From Burkholderiaceae bacterium (GTDB taxonomy: Bacteria; Pseudomonadota; Gammaproteobacteria; Burkholderiales; Burkholderiaceae): DNA of 9,722 nucleotides. A program made the position numbers and the translations under genes. Shown in pieces: positions 5,370-9,722 of the stretch. The stretch spans positions 1 through 9,722 of the forward strand of contig JASLEM010000122.1 of the NCBI GenBank assembly GCA_030151165.1. The letters are read 5' to 3'. Under the pieces are notes generated by a model that saw only the letters and a list, made by a program, of their open reading frames with translations, was not told the DNA's origin and ran no database searches. Every line of letters begins with the position of its first letter. The stretch's first letter is position 1.

Positions 5370-5732
5370 TCACTTCTTCTTCGGCGCCGCCTTGGCCTTG
5401 GCAGGCGCCCTGGCCTCGTCCTTCGGGGCCTTCTTCGCGGCCTCCTTCGCGAGCACCTCGTCGAGCTGCTTGCTCGCCTCGGCCTCGATCGTGCCGGCGA
5501 ACGGCCGCAGCAGGAAGCCGAGCTTGGCCTCGAGATCGAAGTAGTCGCCCGCGACGATCATGCGGCCGTCGACGCCCGAGCGCGTGAACTCGAGGACGTC
5601 GTGCTCGTCGCCCTCGATCAGCGTGCATTCCATCTCGAGCTTCTTCTCGACGTACTCGGCCCATTTGATCGCGACCTTGCGGGCGCGCGCGATGCCGAGA
5701 TCGTGATCCCGGTGCAGCTTCAGGTCAGCCAT
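5370..5732 (-). CDS. polyhydroxyalkanoic acid system (PHA granule-associated) family protein
   Basis: This 120-residue protein matches the PHA_gran_rgn family (PF09650), small proteins found near polyhydroxyalkanoate genes and thought to be granule-associated or regulatory. The core, residues 1-90, shows the family pattern: HDLGIARARKVAIKWAE (10-26), FTRSGVDGRMIV (49-60) and DYFDLEAKLGFLLRPFAGTIE (63-83). Residues 91-120 form a low-complexity tail rich in Lys, Ala and Pro that ends KAKAAPKKK, resembling the tails of phasin-like or histone H1-like proteins. A strong GGAG (5740-5743) is 7 bases before the ATG. It lies 60 bases after the aminopeptidase gene on the same strand but probably has its own promoter. 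No PHA synthase or phasin gene lies in the window, so the PHA link rests on family resemblance. Confidence 0.85.
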   Translation of the reverse strand: MADLKLHRDHDLGIARARKVAIKWAEYVEKKLEMECTLIEGDEHDVLEFTRSGVDGRMIVAGDYFDLEAKLGFLLRPFAGTIEAEASKQLDEVLAKEAAKKAPKDEARAPAKAKAAPKKK

Positions 5733-5754
5733 TCGTGGTCTCCTCTGGCCGCGA

Positions 5755-5784
5755 TTCTCGGCGAGAAAGCACCGCGGTTCGCGG
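5755..5784. promoter_or_regulatory. two adjacent dyads upstream of the PHA-system gene
   Basis: TTCTCGGCGAGAA (5755-5767) is a 13-base palindrome with 6-base arms around one central base. CCGCGGTTCGCGG (5772-5784) is a second dyad with 5-base arms. They occupy most of the 60-base gap between the aminopeptidase stop and the PHA-system start. On the minus strand the second dyad is followed by TGCTTTCT, so it could be a weak terminator of the upstream operon. The first could be an operator for the downstream gene. Confidence 0.35.
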
Positions 5785-5792
5785 CGCGCGGC

Positions 5793-7007
5793 TCAGAGCG
5801 GCGCGGATGCAACAGCGGCCGCGGACGCCGGCGACGCGGCCGATGTCGCGGCGACCGCGGGCGCGCCACCCGGGTTGTCGCCGGGGTTGTCCCGGTAGGG
5901 CGCGAGCGCGGCGTCGCGCTCCGGCTTCGGCAGCGCGGCCAGCCGGCGCACCTCGGCGTAGAAGCGGTCGAAATCGCTACCCTGCGCGGCGAACAGCTTG
6001 ATGAACGCGCCGACCTGGTCGTCGTACGCGGCCTGCGCGCCCATCGCGGCGTTGTTGGCCTCCTTGAACCACGTGTCGTAGCCCTTGTAGCCGCCCCACT
6101 GGTCGCGCTTCGTCGCGGCGTAGTCGGCGCGCATCGCGGCGTAGAGCTCGGCCTTTTTCGCGCGCTTGTCGGCGTCGGGCAGGTCGCTCGCGTACATCGC
6201 GTCGAGCTTCGCGCGCCAGGTGCGCACGAGCGCGTGGAAGTCGTTGCGCCGCCGCTCGGTCAGCGCCTGCTGCTGGCGCACGTCCTCCGTCGCGAAGGCG
6301 GCCAGCCAGCGCTGGCTGCCGATCACCTCGACGGAGGTGGCGAACGACTCGTTGAACGTCGTGTCGCCCGGCGCGTACGCGACCTGGTGCGCGAGCTCGT
6401 GGAAGATCAGCCGCGCGACCTCGCCCTCCGGCCACTGCACGAAGGTGTTGAGCAGCGGGTCGCCGCCGATCCAGTTCATCCAGCCCAGCGTCGAGTACGC
6501 GGGAACGGCGTAGACGTCGACGTCCAGCCCCTGCGCGCGCAGCGGGTCGGCGGCGCTCTCGGCGGTCGCGTGGTCGTAGTAGCCGCGGTAGCCGACGCAA
6601 CCGACGATCGGGAAGCACCACGTCTCGAGCTTCAGCGACAACTCCGGCGCCGCCACCACGTTCCACACCGCGGCCGAGCGCTTCAGGTCGGCGTACGAGC
6701 GGTAGCTGCCGTTGTCGGGCAGCTTCAGCTCCTTGACCGCGTAGTCGCGCATCTGCTGCGTCAGCTGCAGGCGCATGCGCAGCGGCTCGGGCAGCAGCGG
6801 ATCGGCGATCGCTTCCTGCACCGGCCGCGCCGCGGCGAGCAGGTGGAAGTGCCCCGACGCCGACTGCCCGAGGTAGTCGACCGACGCGCAGCCCGACGTC
6901 GCGCACAGCGTCGCCAGCGCGGCGCCGGCCAGGCCCGCGACGCTCAACGCGCTCGCGAGGCCCCAGCGGGCGGCCCGGCGACGCGGCCAGAGGCGCGACA
7001 GCAGCAT
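5793..7007 (-). CDS. predicted zinc aminopeptidase, PF10023 family, lipoprotein-like
   Basis: This 404-residue protein belongs to the predicted aminopeptidase family formerly DUF2265. The N-terminus has a basic start (WPRRRAARW, 7-15), a hydrophobic stretch to about residue 34, and TSGC ending at C40. That is a slightly imperfect lipobox, with Thr where Leu is usual, so a membrane-anchored periplasmic enzyme is likely. The catalytic HExxH is HELAH at 203-207; E220 in FNESFA is a likely third zinc ligand. The C-terminus (about 375-404) is a low-complexity Ala/Ser/Pro tail after a DNPG repeat. The start ATG 7007 is 5 bases after the stop of the molybdopterin oxidoreductase gene, so the two form an operon. 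The same frame stays open upstream through that gene, but only this part has protein-like sequence. Substrates are unknown. Confidence 0.88.
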   Translation of the reverse strand: MLLSRLWPRRRAARWGLASALSVAGLAGAALATLCATSGCASVDYLGQSASGHFHLLAAARPVQEAIADPLLPEPLRMRLQLTQQMRDYAVKELKLPDNGSYRSYADLKRSAAVWNVVAAPELSLKLETWCFPIVGCVGYRGYYDHATAESAADPLRAQGLDVDVYAVPAYSTLGWMNWIGGDPLLNTFVQWPEGEVARLIFHELAHQVAYAPGDTTFNESFATSVEVIGSQRWLAAFATEDVRQQQALTERRRNDFHALVRTWRAKLDAMYASDLPDADKRAKKAELYAAMRADYAATKRDQWGGYKGYDTWFKEANNAAMGAQAAYDDQVGAFIKLFAAQGSDFDRFYAEVRRLAALPKPERDAALAPYRDNPGDNPGGAPAVAATSAASPASAAAVASAPL

Positions 7008-7012
7008 CGTTC

Positions 7013-9118
7013 TCAGGCCTTGGCCACTTCGACCAGGCAGTCGTAGAACGACGGCGCCCGGCCCATGTCGGTGAGCCGCTGGTGCGTCAGCTCGTTGACG
7101 TTGGTGCCGGCGAGGCCGAACTTGCGCCACCAGACGCCCAGCCCGTGCACGACACCGGGCCGCGCGCGGTCGCTCACGCGCGCGACGCAGCGGTACTCGC
7201 CGCGGTCGTTGAACACGCGCACCTCGTCGCCCGACGCGATGCCGCGCGCGGCGGCGTCGACGGCCTCGATCTCGAGCACCGGCTCGTGCTCGATGTCGCG
7301 CAGGCTCTTCACGTTGACGAACGTCGAGTTGAGGAAGTTGCGCGCCGGCGGCGAGATCATCGCGAGCGGGAAGCGCTTCGCGAGCTCGGGCGTGCTGCGC
7401 GCGCTTTCGTACGGCGGCAGGTAGTCGGGCAGGCCCAGGCCGGGCAGGTCGGCCTGCGCGCGGCCGCCGGGCGTCGGGAACCGGCCTTCGGCGAAGGGCG
7501 CGTCGGGCAGCGGCAGCTTGGCCCAGCCCGTCGCGCGCAGTTCGTCGAACGGCACCGGGCCCTTCAGCGCCTGCTGTGCGAGCGCCAGGTCGTCGTCCTG
7601 GAAGCACGGGTCGTCGAAGCCCATGCGCGCGGCCAGCGCGCGGAAGATCGCCGCGTTCGAGCGCGACTCGCCACGCGGCGTCAGCGCCGGCTCGTTGAGG
7701 ATCACGTAGGTGTGACCGTAGCTGGCGTGGATGTCCCAGTGCTCGAGCTGCGTCGTCGCGGGCAGGACGTAGTCGGCGTGGTCGGCGGTGTCGGTGAGGA
7801 AGTGCTCCAGCACGACGGTGAACAGATCCTCGCGCTGGAAGCCGGCCGCGACCTTGCGCGACTCCGGCGCCACCGCCACCGGGTTGCTGTTGTAGACGAC
7901 CAGCGCCTCGATCTTCGGTCCGAACGCGCGGCCGTCGGGCAGCGCCTCGCCGGTCTCGCGCAGCAGGTCGTCGCCGATCGTGCTCATGTTGATAGTGCGC
8001 GGCGTGCGGCCGGCGAGCAGGTCGGGCCGCGTCAGCGCCGGGTTGCGCACCGACGCGAACCACCCGCCCGACGACAGCAGCATCCCGCCCGCGCGGTGCC
8101 GCCACGCGCCGGTCAGGCACGGCAGCAGCGCGATCAGCCGCGTGGCGTTGCCGCCGCCGCGCACGCGCTGCATCCCGTAGTTGAGGCGGATCGCGCTCGG
8201 CGCCGTGGTGCCGTACAGCCGCGCGAAGTCGCGGATCTGCTGCGCGTCCAGGCCGCACTCGACGGCCGCGCGCTCCGGCGTCCATTCGAGCGCGCGCTCG
8301 CGCAGGCCGGCCCAGCCGTCGACGGCCTGGTCGATGTAGGCCTGGTCGAGCCAGTCGTTGGCGATGAGCTCGTGCATCACCGCCAGCGCGAGCGCGCCGT
8401 CGCTGCCCGGCGTGAGCGCGAGGTGGTGGTGGCACTTCTCGGCCGTCTCGGTGCGGCGCGGGTCGATGCAGACGAGCGTCGCGCCCGCGCGCTTCGCGGC
8501 CAGCGCGATCGGCCAGAAGTGCAGGTTCGACGCGATCGAGTTGCTGCCCCAGATGACGATCAACCGGCTCTCGGCGAAGTGCTCGACATGCATGCCGACC
8601 TTCGCGCCGTACGTCGCCGCGAGCGCGTCGCCGCCGGCGTTCGAGCAGATCGTGCGGTCGAGCCTCGATGCGCCGAGCTGGTTGAAGAATCGCTGCGCCA
8701 TGCCTTCGCCCTGCACCATGCCCATCGTGCCGGCGTAGCTGTACGGCAGGATCGCCTCGGGCGCGCGCGCCGCGATCTCGCCCAGGCGCGCGGCGATGTG
8801 GCCGAGCGCCTCGTCCCACGACACCGGCACGAACTGCCCGCTGCCCTTCGGCCCGACCCGCTTGAGCGGTCGCAGCACGCGCTCGGCGTGCTCGGTGCGC
8901 TCGGCGTAGCGCGACACCTTGGTGCACAGCGCGCCGTTGGTGGTCGGATGGTCGGGGTCGCCTTGCAGCCTGACGACCTTGTCGCCCTGGACGGTGACGC
9001 GCATCGCGCAGGTGTCCGGGCAGTCATGCGGGCAGGCCGCCTGGACGATGCGGATCGGAGCGTCGGCCGGGGTGCCGACGCCCGTTTCGGACTCGGGCGT
9101 GGAAAGGATCGCGTTCAT
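7013..9118 (-). CDS. molybdopterin-dependent oxidoreductase, formate dehydrogenase/NapA-like, cytoplasmic
   Basis: This 701-residue catalytic subunit is in the bis-MGD molybdoenzyme superfamily. The N-terminal [4Fe-4S] domain has C29, C33, C37 and C65 (CPHDCPDTC, then GALCTK). The molybdopterin domain follows, with C158 in RTICSNAGG aligning by eye with the Mo-ligating cysteine of NapA-type enzymes. Other cofactor-binding segments are IVIWGSNSIASN, IDPRRTETA and VYNSNPVAV. The MGD-binding beta-barrel domain is at about 588-695 (PPARNFLNSTF to LVEVAKA). There is no Tat signal, so it should be cytoplasmic. No electron-transfer subunit gene adjoins it; the only operon partner seen is the aminopeptidase. 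ATG 9118 was chosen; TTG 9124 is in frame, and neither has a good ribosome binding site. The substrate cannot be assigned; formate is one candidate among several. Confidence 0.92.
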   Translation of the reverse strand: MNAILSTPESETGVGTPADAPIRIVQAACPHDCPDTCAMRVTVQGDKVVRLQGDPDHPTTNGALCTKVSRYAERTEHAERVLRPLKRVGPKGSGQFVPVSWDEALGHIAARLGEIAARAPEAILPYSYAGTMGMVQGEGMAQRFFNQLGASRLDRTICSNAGGDALAATYGAKVGMHVEHFAESRLIVIWGSNSIASNLHFWPIALAAKRAGATLVCIDPRRTETAEKCHHHLALTPGSDGALALAVMHELIANDWLDQAYIDQAVDGWAGLRERALEWTPERAAVECGLDAQQIRDFARLYGTTAPSAIRLNYGMQRVRGGGNATRLIALLPCLTGAWRHRAGGMLLSSGGWFASVRNPALTRPDLLAGRTPRTINMSTIGDDLLRETGEALPDGRAFGPKIEALVVYNSNPVAVAPESRKVAAGFQREDLFTVVLEHFLTDTADHADYVLPATTQLEHWDIHASYGHTYVILNEPALTPRGESRSNAAIFRALAARMGFDDPCFQDDDLALAQQALKGPVPFDELRATGWAKLPLPDAPFAEGRFPTPGGRAQADLPGLGLPDYLPPYESARSTPELAKRFPLAMISPPARNFLNSTFVNVKSLRDIEHEPVLEIEAVDAAARGIASGDEVRVFNDRGEYRCVARVSDRARPGVVHGLGVWWRKFGLAGTNVNELTHQRLTDMGRAPSFYDCLVEVAKA

Positions 9119-9124
9119 GCCCAA

Positions 9125-9151
9125 ATCATGTCACATCGGCTTGTCCGACCA
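9125..9151 (-). promoter_or_regulatory. possible promoter of the molybdoenzyme-aminopeptidase operon
   Basis: On the minus strand TGACATGAT is an extended -10 with hexamer CATGAT (9130-9125), and TTGGTC is a half-matching -35 placed 16 bases upstream. Transcription would start at or next to ATG 9118, giving a leaderless mRNA, which fits the absence of a ribosome binding site. Both boxes are weak, so this is tentative. Confidence 0.3.
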
Positions 9152-9178
9152 AGGGAAAAGGCCGCTGGTAAAGCGCAC

Positions 9179-9207
9179 TGCCCAAGAGGCGTCGGCAGGC
9201 ATAAGAT
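9179..9207 (+). promoter_or_regulatory. possible promoter of the M20 amidohydrolase gene
   Basis: TAAGAT (9202-9207) matches the -10 consensus in four of six positions, and TGCCCA (9179-9184) is a weak -35 at 17 bases. The predicted start site is near 9214, leaving a leader of about 24 bases with a weak GAGAA before the ATG. Confidence 0.3.
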
Positions 9208-9237
9208 GCAATGCAACGACTGTCGAGAACCTCGCCC

Positions 9238-9722
9238 ATGAACGTCATCGAATCGCTGCTGGCCGACGCGGCCACCATCACCGCGCTGCGACGGGAGATC
9301 CACGCGCATCCCGAGCTGTGCTTCAAGGAAGAGCGCACCAGCGAGCTGGTCGCGGCCAAGCTGACCGAATGGGGCATCCCGATCCGGCGCGGCCTGGGCA
9401 AGACGAGCGTGGTCGGCATCATCAAGGGCGCCAAGGGCGACGGCGCCCGCGCGATCGGCCTGCGTGCCGACATGGACGCGCTGCCGATGGCCGAGTCCAA
9501 CACCTTCGAGCACGCCAGCCGCAACCCCGGCCGCATGCACGCCTGCGGCCACGACGGCCACACCGCAATGCTGCTCGCCGCCGCGCAGCATCTCGCGAAG
9601 CACCGCGACTTCGACGGCACCGTCTACCTGCTGTTCCAGCCGGCCGAGGAAGGCGGCGGCGGCGCGCGCGAGATGGTCAAGGACGGCCTGTTCACCGAGT
9701 TCCCGATGGACGCCGTCTTCGG
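9238..9722 (+). CDS. M20-family amidohydrolase (hippurate hydrolase/N-acyl-amino acid deacylase type), cut by window edge
   Basis: The first 161 codons are present; the family is usually 390-400 residues. These are metal-dependent cytosolic hydrolases that remove acyl groups from N-acyl amino acids such as hippurate. The catalytic region is intact so far: ALRREIHAHPEL (16-27), GLRADMDALPM (74-84), MHACGHDGHTAML (100-112) with metal ligands C103 and H105, and QPAEEGGGGA (134-143) with the paired glutamates E137/E138. The ATG at 9238 begins in the usual place relative to the RREIHxHPEL motif. The remaining histidine ligands and the dimerisation domain lie beyond the edge. The gene diverges from the molybdoenzyme operon. 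The exact substrate is not determinable. Confidence 0.93.
   Translation, partial: MNVIESLLADAATITALRREIHAHPELCFKEERTSELVAAKLTEWGIPIRRGLGKTSVVGIIKGAKGDGARAIGLRADMDALPMAESNTFEHASRNPGRMHACGHDGHTAMLLAAAQHLAKHRDFDGTVYLLFQPAEEGGGGAREMVKDGLFTEFPMDAVF

Noticed and set aside
5793..8927. A single 1044-codon minus-strand frame suggesting a large fusion protein
   Set aside because: Only the last 404 codons (from ATG 7007) look like protein. The upstream part is the wrong frame of the molybdoenzyme gene, which is read in another frame with all motifs intact.
9207..9215. Short repeat TGCAATGCA before the amidohydrolase gene
   Set aside because: It is too short to separate from chance and sits downstream of the promoter candidate with no partner site.
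7082..9241. A 719-codon open frame on the plus strand opposite the molybdoenzyme
   Set aside because: It mirrors the real minus-strand gene, its product is dominated by Arg, Ala, Val, Asp and His with no recognisable domain, and long antisense frames are expected in DNA this GC-rich.
9126..9620. Minus-strand frames of about 160 codons opposite the M20 amidohydrolase
   Set aside because: They are antisense to a gene with intact catalytic motifs and have no domain or ribosome binding site.
1..9722. Search for CRISPR arrays, tRNA or rRNA genes, insertion sequences and phage genes
   Set aside because: No regularly spaced repeats, no cloverleaf or rRNA-like stretch, and no transposase, integrase or terminal inverted repeats were seen by eye.

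Overview
The window is uniformly very GC-rich DNA with tightly packed genes and strong codon bias. Three things suggest a betaproteobacterium of the order Burkholderiales: this composition, a polyhydroxyalkanoate (PHA) granule-type small protein, and an acyl-CoA-binding protein beside a wax ester synthase/DGAT. This is an inference from gene content. No rRNA, tRNA, CRISPR array, insertion sequence or phage gene was seen. Both window edges cut through genes.

Layout, left to right. (1) Positions 1-1322, minus strand: a YadG/YadH-type ABC exporter, ATPase first and then a permease truncated by the left edge. A 22-codon frame with its own ribosome binding site is wedged between them and overlaps both neighbours by ATGA junctions. 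(2) Positions 1436-3492, plus strand: a TetR-family repressor divergent from the exporter, then a TPR-like cytoplasmic protein and a small secreted protein of unknown function. The gap between exporter and repressor holds a dyad over a candidate -10 box, which fits local control of the exporter. (3) Positions 3527-5732: an acyl-CoA and storage-lipid neighbourhood. It has a WS/DGAT acyltransferase (minus, TTG start), an 84-residue acyl-CoA-binding protein (plus, divergent) and a PHA-system protein with a Lys/Ala/Pro tail (minus, convergent). A perfect 6+6 bp dyad lies in the divergent promoter region. (4) Positions 5793-9118, minus strand: a two-gene operon of a cytoplasmic molybdopterin oxidoreductase and, 5 bases downstream, a lipoprotein-like zinc aminopeptidase. 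(5) Positions 9238-9722, plus strand: the N-terminal third or so of an M20 amidohydrolase, cut by the right edge.

How the genes may work together. The exporter and its divergent TetR gene look like one regulated unit. The WS/DGAT, acyl-CoA-binding protein and PHA-system protein all concern acyl-CoA supply and carbon-storage granules; this is the most attractive functional grouping in the window, though co-function is inferred from adjacency. Both convergent gene pairs are separated by only about 35 bases, and each gap holds a GC-rich hairpin at the stop codon of the minus-strand gene. I found no clear evidence of a wholly new defence or mobile system. The points worth following up are the minigene in the ABC operon, the storage-lipid cluster with its dyads, the orphan molybdoenzyme-aminopeptidase pair and the uncharacterised secreted protein.
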